A stretch of DNA of 64,000 nucleotides from Bog-473 sp963706555 (GTDB lineage: Bacteria; Actinomycetota; Acidimicrobiia; Acidimicrobiales; RAAP-2): NCBI GenBank assembly GCA_963706555.1, contig OY970164.1:3844001-3908000 (forward strand). Direction: 5' to 3'. Under the pieces are notes generated by a model. The model did not search any database. It was not told the DNA's origin and saw only the letters and a program-made list of their open reading frames with translations. The position numbers and the translations under genes are program-made. How positions within the stretch are numbered: position 1 is the stretch's first letter; the number at the start of each line of letters is the position of its first letter. Below, one piece after another: positions 35,178-43,885 of this stretch.

Positions 35178-35648
35178 ATGGCCGAGTTCCGACCTGAAGA
35201 GGAAATCCTGCTGACCCACTTCATCGTCTCCGACGACGTCGAGCGCTCTCAGCACTTCTACACCGAAGTGCTGGGGGGCAAGGTGGTCTTCCGCGGAACC
35301 GATACTGGACCGGTCAATGTCAAACTGTCCAACAGCTGGATAGTCATCAATGCCGGCGGAGGCCCGACCGACGACAAGCCTCAAGTCACCCTGGAGACGC
35401 CGCGCGATCCCGACCGAGTCAGCAGTTTCCTCAATATCCGGGTCAAAGACATCGAGGCCGTGTACGCCGAATGGAGTTCCCGGGGTGCGCAATTCCTGAC
35501 GCCGCCGAAGCAGCACCAGTACGAGATCCGTTGCTACATCCGTGATCCCGACGGTCATCTGATCGAAGTGGGTCAAACGACGGACCCGGAGGGGGATTGG
35601 TCACCCGCCCAGTGGCGGTCGACGACGACCGGTGAGGGGTCTGCGTGA
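35178..35648 (+). CDS. single-domain VOC (glyoxalase-like) protein
   Basis: 156 residues. 'LLTHFIVSDDVERSQHFYTE' opens the domain, and 'EIRCYIRDPDGHLIEVGQTT' closes it with the His/Glu metal positions of VOC proteins. GGAGGT lies six bases before the ATG. It could be a dioxygenase, lyase or resistance protein; the substrate is unknown. Confidence 0.85.
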   Translation: MAEFRPEEEILLTHFIVSDDVERSQHFYTEVLGGKVVFRGTDTGPVNVKLSNSWIVINAGGGPTDDKPQVTLETPRDPDRVSSFLNIRVKDIEAVYAEWSSRGAQFLTPPKQHQYEIRCYIRDPDGHLIEVGQTTDPEGDWSPAQWRSTTTGEGSA

Positions 35649-35683
35649 ATGCGGAGATCACCGGCGAGATCTGGCCAAGAGCC

Positions 35684-36715
35684 TTATCGCTGCGCGCCTA
35701 ACTGTGCGAACACTTGATATGCGGACTTGCGCGCCCCCGTGGTCGTGAGCAGCCCGTACTGCCCCGAATCATCGTCCTGATACGCGTACCAGTAAACCGG
35801 ACCGACCCAAGAGTTCGCATTGGCGAAGGCATTGACCTGGGTCAGTTCGGTTCCTTCAGCGGTCGACCCATCGACCCCGGTCGTGCTCGCCACATTTGAC
35901 GGCCATCCGAGCTCGGTGAGCCACACCTTCTTCGCACTGTCGCCGTTGGCAACCATGACGGAACGAATCGACGGTGATGTGGCCGCCATGTTCGACCAGC
36001 CAGACCACGATTCGAAGGTGTTCGGGAGCGCCGGGAAACTGTAGGGGTGATACCCCACGGCGTCCATGTAGGGCTTCGCCCCATCGGCGTACATCTGCTG
36101 GAGGAAGGGGACGGGGGCGATGTTTGCGCCACCGGCTATTGGCGCAAGGCCTCCAGAGATGACCGTCGACTTGGGTGCTACCGCCTTAATCGCCTGATAC
36201 GAGTCCTTCAGCAGCGTGGTGTAGACGGCAGCGCTCGGAGTTGCCCAAAACGCCGTGTTGTTCGGCTCATTCCAAATCTCGTAGTACTGAGAGCCGTAAC
36301 GCTTGACCACAGCGGTGACAAAGTTGGCAAACTGCGTGGGGTTGGGCTGCGCGTTGATCGCACCCGAGGTCGAGGCCCAGGACGCTGTGCCCTGGATGAT
36401 GATCAACGGCGTCAACCCAACGGAAGTGATCGCTTGCCCGAGCTGGTCGTAGAGGCTCCAGTCGTAAGTGCCAGGACCGTTGTATTGGACGTATTCCCAG
36501 TTCAAGTCGACCCGTACCGACGTGATGTGGAGGTTGACCTTCATGTCGGCGAGCTGGGCCTCCTGTGTCGCCAACGATTCGCCGAGCAGGTCGGCATCCA
36601 TACCCGTGATCTTGTCGGGGACCGACGGTCGCGCCAGCGCCGCTGCAGCGGGAAGCGTCAGGGTCGCGCTGGCGAGCAGGATGACTGCGAATGCGCCCAA
36701 GAGGCGCCGCATCAC
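35684..36715 (-). CDS. secreted glycoside hydrolase (clan GH-A, GH5/GH39-like)
   Basis: 343 residues with a signal peptide ('LLGAFAVILLASATLTLPAA'). The (beta/alpha)8 barrel has the acid/base Glu in 'YYEIWNEPNN' and the nucleophile Glu in 'VWLTELGWPS', with 'VRVDLNWEYVQ' on an early strand. Clan GH-A enzymes cleave beta-linked glycans; family assignment needs a profile search. It is exported, probably to act on plant or microbial polysaccharide. No sugar transport genes are adjacent. Confidence 0.8.
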   Translation of the reverse strand: MMRRLLGAFAVILLASATLTLPAAAALARPSVPDKITGMDADLLGESLATQEAQLADMKVNLHITSVRVDLNWEYVQYNGPGTYDWSLYDQLGQAITSVGLTPLIIIQGTASWASTSGAINAQPNPTQFANFVTAVVKRYGSQYYEIWNEPNNTAFWATPSAAVYTTLLKDSYQAIKAVAPKSTVISGGLAPIAGGANIAPVPFLQQMYADGAKPYMDAVGYHPYSFPALPNTFESWSGWSNMAATSPSIRSVMVANGDSAKKVWLTELGWPSNVASTTGVDGSTAEGTELTQVNAFANANSWVGPVYWYAYQDDDSGQYGLLTTTGARKSAYQVFAQLGAQR

Positions 36716-36876
36716 ACCGAGATGAGAAGAGCAGCCGATGTGTGGGCAATGTACTGGCGAGCCGTGTTCAAGTGGTGGATATCGGCGGGAGAGGAGCGGC
36801 CAAAGTGACTCGCAGCCTCGGGTCCCTTTTAGCCGCTATTGACGCACCGTCAACAGGGTACGCAACCCTTGACGTG

Positions 36877-37089
36877 GTGACAAGTACCTTTGCCGGCGTG
36901 GAGGTTCTCGGCGTGACAGAGGTCGCGGCCCTGCTCGGCATCAGCCGTCAGCGGGTCGACCAGCTCACACATTCGGACTCGGACTTCCCGACTGCAGTAG
37001 TCACCCTTGGCCGAGGTCGGCTGTGGGAGAAGGCGGCAATCGAGAAGTGGGCCCGAGAGTCGGGTCGCACGATCGTGAGGGAGAACTGA
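36877..37089 (+). CDS. excisionase/MerR-like HTH DNA-binding protein
   Basis: 70 residues from a GTG. 'VLGVTEVAALLGISRQRVDQ' is an HTH_17/AlpA-type helix-turn-helix and 'GRLWEKAAIEKWARESGR' is the usual wing end. Such proteins act as excisionases or small activators of mobile elements. The stop overlaps the start of the next gene (TGATG), so the two are made together. Confidence 0.7.
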   Translation: MTSTFAGVEVLGVTEVAALLGISRQRVDQLTHSDSDFPTAVVTLGRGRLWEKAAIEKWARESGRTIVREN

Positions 37090-37259
37090 TGCCCGACCGC
37101 ATCGATTCCATGGACATGGCCAAACGAGCTGTCTGCATCCACTGCGGCCGTTGCATCGAGGACGGTACCGTGAAGCAGATCGACCGATGGATCGTCGAGG
37201 ACGATGGGGACCTGATCTGCCCAGAATGCCAGACACATGAGACCTATGGCTACGGATGA
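37089..37259 (+). CDS. small zinc-ribbon protein
   Basis: 56 residues with 'AVCIHCGRCIEDGTV' and 'DLICPECQTHE', two CxxC pairs that form one zinc ribbon. Its ATG shares a base with the stop of the HTH gene. It is likely an HTH partner or nucleic-acid-binding protein; the role is unknown. Confidence 0.65.
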   Translation: MPDRIDSMDMAKRAVCIHCGRCIEDGTVKQIDRWIVEDDGDLICPECQTHETYGYG

Positions 37260-37506
37260 CGGCCACACTTACCTCGCTTCGCTCCTCCCTCTTGCGCATT
37301 TCGAGCACTGGGGAACGTCCAGCGCAGAGCAACATGGTCGTCGGCCTTGGAAGGGGAAATCGGCCCGGCGTTGAGAAGGTGGCAACGAAAACCGGCCTTG
37401 ATGGTCCCCTTTCCATTGGAGCGGCGACCACGTAGGGTTGCATCGCGGTTGGAAAAACAGCCAGGTCCAACGGGGCCAAATCACCGGGGAGACACCCGTG
37501 TCGTAC

Positions 37507-37779
37507 ATGCGAGGCGCCAGGCCGAGCGGACGGAATTCCGCTTCCCGGGTTCAGGATTACTGGGTCTGTTATGACGCCGCCATCCGCGAAGGAGTCGTCT
37601 ACGAGCACGAGCCCCCGGCCAGCTCCGGACTTGGGCGCTACGACATCGGCCCAATCGAGCTCGATAGGGAGCTTGTGAAGGAGTACACCACGGCAAAAGA
37701 GGCATGGCAAGACGCCCACCTCCGCTTCGTTGCCGCCGTGCGGGAAGCACGAGGGCACGACACGATCGATTGGGAATAA
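37507..37779 (+). CDS. small hypothetical protein, paralog B
   Basis: 90 residues. 'VQDYWVCYDAAIREGVVYEH' then 'EHEPPAS', 'DIGPIELDRELVKEY' and 'AKEAWQDAHLRFVAAVREA' match the gene at 34520 along the whole length. The ATG at 37507 is the first in frame near the similarity; a TTG at 37438 is possible. Confidence 0.6.
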   Translation: MRGARPSGRNSASRVQDYWVCYDAAIREGVVYEHEPPASSGLGRYDIGPIELDRELVKEYTTAKEAWQDAHLRFVAAVREARGHDTIDWE

Positions 37780-38460
37780 CGAACGACAGAACGAGTGCAA
37801 GCGCCATAACCCGACGTGTCTATTCCGTGAAGTTCCAGGTGAAGCGCATATTCGCGGATGGGCCGTTCTCCCTCTAGCGGCGTAACTCTTTCCCCAGGGC
37901 ATTTCTGGTGCCTGCTTCTCCCGTGTGGTCGCCACCCTCCTTCGCTCCTGGATGCAGCATTCGACCGATCCGGAGGAGGTGCTCGATGGCTTCGACGCGA
38001 TGAGCGTGACTGACGCGCCCGCTCAAGGTGCTGTGGCCGTCGGACGGTCCACGTCCGTATGGCTGCGCCGCCAAGCCGACGGTGGGAGGCCTGAGTGCGC
38101 AAACTGCCCCGGAACCATCCGCCAGGGGGCATCGGTCCACCGGCACTCGTCTCGCCCACAAGGCCTTTCGACGGCGCCAGGCCGCTCTTGGATCTGTCGC
38201 ACCCGAGTGTGCGATCATTTGCTCGAGCGGACCCCTCCGACGACAAGCACTGGAGCTTTCATGGAGCACCACGCCATGACGTGCGAGACCTGGACTCGAT
38301 TGCGTGTTGGGCAAGCGTTGGGAATGTATAGCCCGTTGGGTGATGTTTGTCGTCAAACTATAGGTAACGACCATTTCAGCCGAAGGCACGAAGATGTTCA
38401 TACTGTTTGGCTTTAAGCGGCAATCATCAGGTTGGGGACCACAATGAAAACACGTTCGTC
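37780..38460. other. no gene seen
   Basis: About 680 bases before the glycosyltransferase. A plus frame at 37925-38416 is open but has poor composition. Its last 100 bases are AT-richer and may hold the glycosyltransferase promoter. Confidence 0.35.
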
Positions 38461-39522
38461 ATGACCCCGGCCCGAGTCGCGATCGGCCTGTTCGTCTACA
38501 ACGGGCAGGACCATCTCGCGGCTGCCGTCGATTCGCTGCTCTCTCAGACCATGGGCGACTTCGTACTCGACATCTCCGACAATGCATCAACCGACGCGAC
38601 GGAGGAGATGTGCCGGTCGTACGCCGCAGCGGATCCTCGTGTTCACTACTGGCGCCATGATGAGAACAAGGGTCCCAGATGGAACTGCAACTTCGTCGCA
38701 CAGACCTCTCCTGAAACCGAGTTGTTCAAGTGGTGCGCCGACGACGATGTCTACGAGCCCACGTACCTCGAGAAGTGCGTGTCCGAGCTCGATTGTCGCC
38801 CGGAAATTGTTGCCTGTCACGCGTGGACGTGTTACATCAACGTGCGCGGCGAAGAGTTAATGCGCTCGTTCCGGCAGCTGAGATTCGGCGACGATCGACC
38901 ATGGGTCCGATTTCATCAGGTTCTCATTCGACCACATGACTTCGCGTACTCGTTCGCCGTCATCCGTCGATCGGTCCTCAACCGCATTCGTCCGTTCCAG
39001 CCCGTGTACAACTCGGATGCCATTGTGCTTTCCGAGCTCGCGTTCCAGGGGCCGTTCGGCGAAGTTCCCGAACATCTCTTTTTGAATCGCATGCATCCGG
39101 GGAGGGCAACAGCGGTGATCTCTCGGGGTCGCACACGCCAAGTGTGGGCGAAGTGGTACGGCGGATCGAGCCGGTTCCCTTTGTGGCACTCGTTGTTCGA
39201 GAAGGGGAGAAGCATCTCTCTGTCCCCCCTCAGCCCCATGGCCAAAGCTCGTTGCTACGCAGTCTTGGGTACCTGGATGCGAACGGAGTGGCCCGGTTTC
39301 GGATTGGATCTTGCGCTCGACGGCCCCCGCGTCGTGAGTGAAGGGATAGCAGCTGGCCTGCATCTGGCGCATGGCAATGAAAGGTCAAGGACCTCGCAAT
39401 TTGGAGAGAGCTCGGTGGCTTGCAAGGATGAAGAGAGCTTGATTCTTTCAACTGCTGCGACATCCCACCTTTTGCCGGACTATCCCACTCCTCGAGATCG
39501 AACGTTGGACGGTCAGCCCTGA
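38461..39522 (+). CDS. family 2 glycosyltransferase
   Basis: 353 residues from 'MTPARVAIGLFVYNGQDHLA'. The GT-A fold has 'LDISDNASTDATEEMCRSYA' and the metal-binding acidic motif 'WCADDDVYEP' (DxD-like). It transfers a sugar from a nucleotide sugar, probably for a surface glycan; donor and acceptor are unknown. It stands alone, unlike genes of a polysaccharide cluster. The C-terminal ~60 residues are not typical of the family. Confidence 0.85.
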   Translation: MTPARVAIGLFVYNGQDHLAAAVDSLLSQTMGDFVLDISDNASTDATEEMCRSYAAADPRVHYWRHDENKGPRWNCNFVAQTSPETELFKWCADDDVYEPTYLEKCVSELDCRPEIVACHAWTCYINVRGEELMRSFRQLRFGDDRPWVRFHQVLIRPHDFAYSFAVIRRSVLNRIRPFQPVYNSDAIVLSELAFQGPFGEVPEHLFLNRMHPGRATAVISRGRTRQVWAKWYGGSSRFPLWHSLFEKGRSISLSPLSPMAKARCYAVLGTWMRTEWPGFGLDLALDGPRVVSEGIAAGLHLAHGNERSRTSQFGESSVACKDEESLILSTAATSHLLPDYPTPRDRTLDGQP

Positions 39523-40002
39523 CATCCGACGGCGGGGCATCCGGGCGCTGAAACCGACGCCAGGGTGAACGACGAGGCGCAGAGCCTCTCAGCGCAGACC
39601 CGTGCTGCCTGACCACTTCTCGAGAGGCCCCGGTTTCAAATCCCGGTCAGGTACATCAGTGGTCGCTCATTTGTGAGGGGGATTCCTGGGTCATGGGATC
39701 GCCGTCGTTCCGCATCGTATCGAGACCAGGACTTGAGCCTGGAGCTCTGGACCGACGCACTTCATCGCCACCCGTGGGGGAGGACGCCTGCAGGGACACC
39801 CATCGAGCGCGCTCGAATCCACGCGTGCGCCGAAGCGGGCTTGGCTCTCAAGGATCCGAAAAGAAGCGGTTCCACGGCACCTGCCAAACCGTGTTCGGGG
39901 GAGCTCCTCGCCGGTGACGTCAGCGGGAAGTGTGGTCGGCGCGCGATGCTGGTCCCCTCGAGAGTGGCGGACGAAACCACTCACGTTCATGAGGAGCCCC
40001 AC
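39523..40002. other. no protein gene; holds a tRNA-like 3' sequence
   Basis: About 480 bases. See the separate tRNA-like entry at 39608-39651. The frame open into the SRPBCC gene from 39673 has no coding character before 40003. Confidence 0.4.
39608..39651 (+). repeat. tRNA 3'-end-like sequence, possible third att remnant
   Basis: Bases 39620-39646 match tRNA-Pro 23216-23242 at 24 of 27 positions, including CCCGG, TTCAAATCCCGG and the variable-loop region. Outside that, an inverted repeat CCTGACC/GGTCAGG (39608-39614 and 39645-39651) encloses it. The T stem no longer pairs fully and the acceptor end differs. T arms of other tRNAs are similar, so the source is uncertain. Confidence 0.4.
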
Positions 40003-40479
40003 ATGCCCGATACCGTCTTCCTGCCCGACCGCATCGAAGTGACCCGGCCCATCCCGGCCGCGCCGGCCGCGATTTTCGACATCTTGCGGAGCCCTGCCGG
40101 CCATGTGGCCATCGATGCCTCCGGCATGCTGCAGGACTTCACCGGCGAACCGGCGGAGAAGGTGGGCGACACGTTCGTCATCCATATGAACCGTGAATCG
40201 CTCAATGACGTCCCGCTTGGCAAGTACGACGTGACTGTGCACATCATCGTCTTTGAGCGCGACAAGGAGATCGCCTGGAACCTCGGGCCCGATATTCCGA
40301 TCCCGCATTTCTACGGGTACCGCCTAAATGTCGATGAGGACGGCGTGACAAATGTGACGTCGTACTACGACTGGTCAAAGGTGAGTGGGGACTTCAAGGA
40401 TCGATTCCCGATCGTGCCCGAATCAGCGTTGCGCGCCACGTTGGGAATTTTGGAGCGAACGGCCAGAAAGGGCCTCTGA
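40003..40479 (+). CDS. SRPBCC-family (polyketide cyclase/dehydrase-like) protein
   Basis: 158 residues. 'IEVTRPIPAAPAAIFDILRS' is the usual first strand and helix of a START-like fold, ending in a long helix ('ALRATLGILERTARKGL'). GAGGAG sits before the ATG at 40003. These proteins bind hydrophobic ligands; function here is unknown. It marks the return of the resident base composition. Confidence 0.8.
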   Translation: MPDTVFLPDRIEVTRPIPAAPAAIFDILRSPAGHVAIDASGMLQDFTGEPAEKVGDTFVIHMNRESLNDVPLGKYDVTVHIIVFERDKEIAWNLGPDIPIPHFYGYRLNVDEDGVTNVTSYYDWSKVSGDFKDRFPIVPESALRATLGILERTARKGL

Positions 40480-40661
40480 CCGAGAACGTCACGCGAGTGT
40501 GCGAGCCCGGATCCTGACGGCAGTGTGAGAATTGCGCCGGGCTCCCGATTACGGGAAGCACGGTCAGACGACGACTCGAGCTGTATGACACCTCACATCT
40601 GGACGACCTCCAGAGGTACGCCTGCACAACGACCGCGCGAAATCCGACCTCGGGGAACCCA

Positions 40662-40850
40662 ATGGCGAACGTCATCGGCCTCTGCCCTATAGTCAGCCGT
40701 GTGCCACCTACTCTGATCTGTGTAGGCGCCATCTTGCTGGTGCTCGCGTTTCTCACGGCCTTTTCCTTTTTTGGTGAAATCGCCGCTGTTGGCGGTGCGG
40801 TTTGCATAGCTTTTGGCGTCATGATGGTCTCGCAGCGTTCTTCGCAGTAG
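40662..40850 (+). CDS. possible small two-helix membrane protein
   Basis: 62 residues with two hydrophobic stretches ('LICVGAILLVLAFLTAF' and 'AAVGGAVCIAFGVMMV'). The start is uncertain. No family is recognised. Confidence 0.4.
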   Translation: MANVIGLCPIVSRVPPTLICVGAILLVLAFLTAFSFFGEIAAVGGAVCIAFGVMMVSQRSSQ

Positions 40851-41420
40851 GTGGTCGGCGGCGCCCGAATGAGCGCGCAGAAACCTCTGGCCTGAGCGCA
40901 TCGCTCGTGGAGGCGGTCTGGGCATATCGCTATATACCGGCGGATATTCACGCTTCGAGGGCGCACGTCCGAACCTCAGTCAAATCCCAGGATCAAGGGC
41001 TCTCGCTCGACAGATCCGGCTTCAATCACCGGCATCCCGACGACCACGTAGGAGTTGGCACCCGGCACTCAATTCGCATTCGCTGCGTGCAGTGTGTCGC
41101 TCTCGTCAACGAAGACGGCACCAAACGAGTGGTCCGCCTGTGATGCGCCTAGAACCGGGCCCTGATGGTCCAAGGCGATCGGCTCACGCATCCGGCTGGC
41201 CCGAGCCTCCGGTTACCTACGAACCGTAGTCCGTTTGCACCGTGATCACCGGAAAGATCAGCGGGGGAGTATCGAGCCACGTGAAACAGCGGCTGCGTGC
41301 AATGTTCCGACGCAGAGACGACGCGATGATCCGCAAGGCCGCCTTGGCGGCGACTTCAGGAATCAGTCAGGATGGTGGGGTGGCGCCCGCATCCTGCTCC
41401 AGGTTCACGCCCTCCTGAAG
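40851..41420. other. no gene seen
   Basis: About 570 bases. The plus frame to 41143 ('HSIRIRCVQCVALVNEDGTK') is weak, and the frame from 41235 belongs to the next gene but is non-coding in character before 41421. Confidence 0.35.
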
Positions 41421-42266
41421 ATGGCCACTACCGCGACGCAATCGATTGGTCCCACCGTCTATCCCGACAGACCGCTCTCGCTGGAGTCTGCGTTCGACGC
41501 GTGCAGCCATCGGCGAAAGCTGGCGCGGGCCGATGTACACATCCGGAGTGTGCAATCAACCCTCAACGGGTGGATTCTCGACGGCGGCTACCGGATCTGG
41601 AACGTCACCGACGATGAAGGCTTCTCTTCTGCGTACGCGCAACAAACGATGCCATTTCCGAAGGAACTTCCGGCAATCATCGGCGACGCGTTGCAATGCC
41701 TTCGAAATTCCCTGGACAACCTGGCCTACTCGCTCGCAATATCCCACCACACTCCGGAGGAGCTCCTTGGGAGCGATGTGGAGGACATCTCGTTTCCGAT
41801 TCGAAATGAAGCTGTCACAAGGGAAACCCGGGCTCTCCGCTCCATGAGTGGTCCGGTCAAGGATGCGATCATCGCCCTGGCGCCAGATCCCGAGAGAACA
41901 CCTCTCCATCTGGATCTACTTTGGTTGCTCAACCAAGCGGCGCATCAAGACAGACGTGGAGCCTTGCGCCTTACGGCGACAGCGAGGATCAAGAACGTCT
42001 TCGTGGACGGTGCGGCGCTTCCCTTGAACGTCTCGCCTCCGAAGAACGGGTTCGGCCTTTGTACCGAGCCGGTGCTCATCAACAAATGGAATTTGGCATC
42101 AGCCATTCCCGGGTCCCTTACAGTCGAATTCAAAGCAGCCTTCGGCGGCCCTCCGACCGGCATCGCCAACCTCTCCTTCATGGTGATGCTGTGGAAGTGG
42201 CACGACCACATTCGGGACCAGGTCTTCCCGCACCTCGAAAGACACCTCAAGGCCAAGAACGTCTGA
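41421..42266 (+). CDS. hypothetical protein
   Basis: 281 residues from 'MATTATQSIGPTVYPDRPLS'. It is soluble, with helical stretches such as 'GDALQCLRNSLDNLAYSLAI' and 'LHLDLLWLLNQAAHQDRRGA', and a beta-rich second half. No family or catalytic motif is recognised. Codon use supports it. Confidence 0.65.
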   Translation: MATTATQSIGPTVYPDRPLSLESAFDACSHRRKLARADVHIRSVQSTLNGWILDGGYRIWNVTDDEGFSSAYAQQTMPFPKELPAIIGDALQCLRNSLDNLAYSLAISHHTPEELLGSDVEDISFPIRNEAVTRETRALRSMSGPVKDAIIALAPDPERTPLHLDLLWLLNQAAHQDRRGALRLTATARIKNVFVDGAALPLNVSPPKNGFGLCTEPVLINKWNLASAIPGSLTVEFKAAFGGPPTGIANLSFMVMLWKWHDHIRDQVFPHLERHLKAKNV

Positions 42267-42311
42267 AGATCGGCGGTTGCGCACCTCTCAGCACGATGCC
42301 AGGATCCGACC

Positions 42312-42491
42312 GTGAAGACTTTCCGGGCCGAGGTGACGCGGGAGGGGGAACGATGGATCCTCCGGGTGCCGTCCCTGGACAATCAGACGGAGCAGGGCGA
42401 GCGGCTCATCGACGTCGAACAGCGACTCCGAGAGGCAATCTCCGCCAAGCTGCACCCTCGAGTTACAGGACACCCGCAGCATTCCACGTGA
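42312..42491 (+). CDS. HicB-like antitoxin, short
   Basis: 59 residues from a GTG: 'VKTFRAEVTREGERWILRVP' then 'LIDVEQRLREAISAKL'. This is the partial RNase H fold of HicB-type antitoxins. No HicA toxin (a short dsRBD-like protein) is next to it, and the usual C-terminal DNA-binding part is missing. It could be a solitary regulator. Confidence 0.5.
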   Translation: MKTFRAEVTREGERWILRVPSLDNQTEQGERLIDVEQRLREAISAKLHPRVTGHPQHST

Positions 42492-42678
42492 AAGGGTTCG
42501 TCGGCCGGCACCGCCTGCGACCGGCGCCCACCACGTCGGCCGGACGTAGGCACCGGGCGTCCCTCCCCAGATGGGAGATGGCCGATCGACATCCCCGTTG
42601 CCAGAAACCTGCAGCGACAACTGCCATCTCGACCCCGAGATCGGCTGCGCCGCGACGGCCGACGACGGCTAGCGTCGG

Positions 42679-43389
42679 ATGATGACAGACGCCACCGACC
42701 TTGCCTTGGCGCAAGAGTTCGGTGCTATTGCCCGGATCCTGATTGCAGAAGCCAATCCCGGTGCGACGCTGCAACGAATTGTGTCGCTGGCGGTAGAGAC
42801 CATCGATGGGTGCGAACATGCGGGCATCTCGGTGATCGAGGGAAACACCGTCACCTCGCCCGCCTCGAGTGACGAGGTGCCGACAATCGTCGACCGGATC
42901 CAGTCGGAGACCGGCCAAGGGCCCTGTGTCGATGCCATCAGAGAGCACGAGGTCTTTCAGACAGGACGGCTGTCCGAAGAGCGACGCTGGCCGGCGTTCA
43001 CGCCGCGGGCCGTCGCCGAGTCGCGGATCGAAAGCATCCTTTCGCTCCGTCTGTTCTCCCAGACGACGACGATGGGCGCCCTCAACCTCTACTCCACGCA
43101 ATTCGACGCCTTCGATGACCGTGACGTCGCCGTTGCGACGGTGTTTGCGGCCCATGCCGCTGTCGCCTGGTCGAACTCGCTCGCCATAGAGAACCTCAAG
43201 GCCGGGATGGTGACACGGCAGTTGATCGGCCAGGCTGTCGGCCTGCTGATGGCACGCCAGGACATGGCGGAGGCCGAAGCCCTCGATGCGTTACGACGTG
43301 CCTCGCAGCGGCTCAACATCAAGTTGCGACAGCTCGCAGAGTCGATAGTGCATCCCGTCGAGGCGCAAGCACCGACACTCGAGAGCTGA
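42679..43389 (+). CDS. GAF-ANTAR transcription antiterminator
   Basis: 236 residues. A GAF sensor domain (about 15-165, 'GCEHAGISVIEGNTVTSPAS', 'GQGPCVDAIREHEVFQ') is followed by an ANTAR RNA-binding domain (about 175-230, 'RQLIGQAVGLLMARQDMAEA', 'ALDALRRASQRLNIKLRQLA'). ANTAR proteins bind paired hairpins in nascent RNA and prevent termination. The GAF ligand is unknown and no obvious target operon is next to it. Confidence 0.88.
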   Translation: MMTDATDLALAQEFGAIARILIAEANPGATLQRIVSLAVETIDGCEHAGISVIEGNTVTSPASSDEVPTIVDRIQSETGQGPCVDAIREHEVFQTGRLSEERRWPAFTPRAVAESRIESILSLRLFSQTTTMGALNLYSTQFDAFDDRDVAVATVFAAHAAVAWSNSLAIENLKAGMVTRQLIGQAVGLLMARQDMAEAEALDALRRASQRLNIKLRQLAESIVHPVEAQAPTLES

Positions 43390-43885
43390 CCCTCGCTCTC
43401 GTTGGCCGCTCGCGTCGCAGCCGGTAGGGCCCGGGGACATCCTGATCGGATGCTCGTCCAGGAACCCGGCAGCGGAGGCCGCCGTCATCCTCAATCGCCT
43501 GTGAACGGGCACTTCCCAGACCATTTCTGCACCTGGAGCGTCGGCACTCACCATGGTCCAAGAGCGGGCGAGGAGATTGCAACGGATGATGCTTCCTCGC
43601 CCTCGGATTTGCCGGTTTTGGGACTTTTGACCCTGCTGCGAGGCAGTCCACCGATGTTTAATGGATGGGAGGCGGCCGGCTTGGCAGCTTTCGAGAGGGA
43701 GCTGCGAACATCATGCCCGAGGACTTGCAGAAGCGCGTACGGCATGGCTCTGCTGAACAGGGCGTACGGGGTTCGACCCCTTCCCGGGGTTGCAGGCTCC
43801 GAATACCCTCCATGCCAAATCGGGTAGTGTCGCTAGGTCGTCATCCCACCCTTGTGGCGGTTCTGGGAGCGAGGGAGATTCAAGT
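43390..43885. other. no gene seen
   Basis: About 500 bases between the ANTAR and Thr-rich genes. A stem GGGG-TTCGA-CCCC near 43,770 looks like a T arm, but no cloverleaf fits around it. Confidence 0.35.

Noticed and set aside
37925..38416. 164-codon ORF before the glycosyltransferase
   Set aside because: Mixed composition, no ribosome site and an equally long frame on the opposite strand.
43740..43800. Possible tRNA gene
   Set aside because: The stem GGGG-TTCGA-CCCC resembles a T arm, but no acceptor, D or anticodon stems can be built around it.
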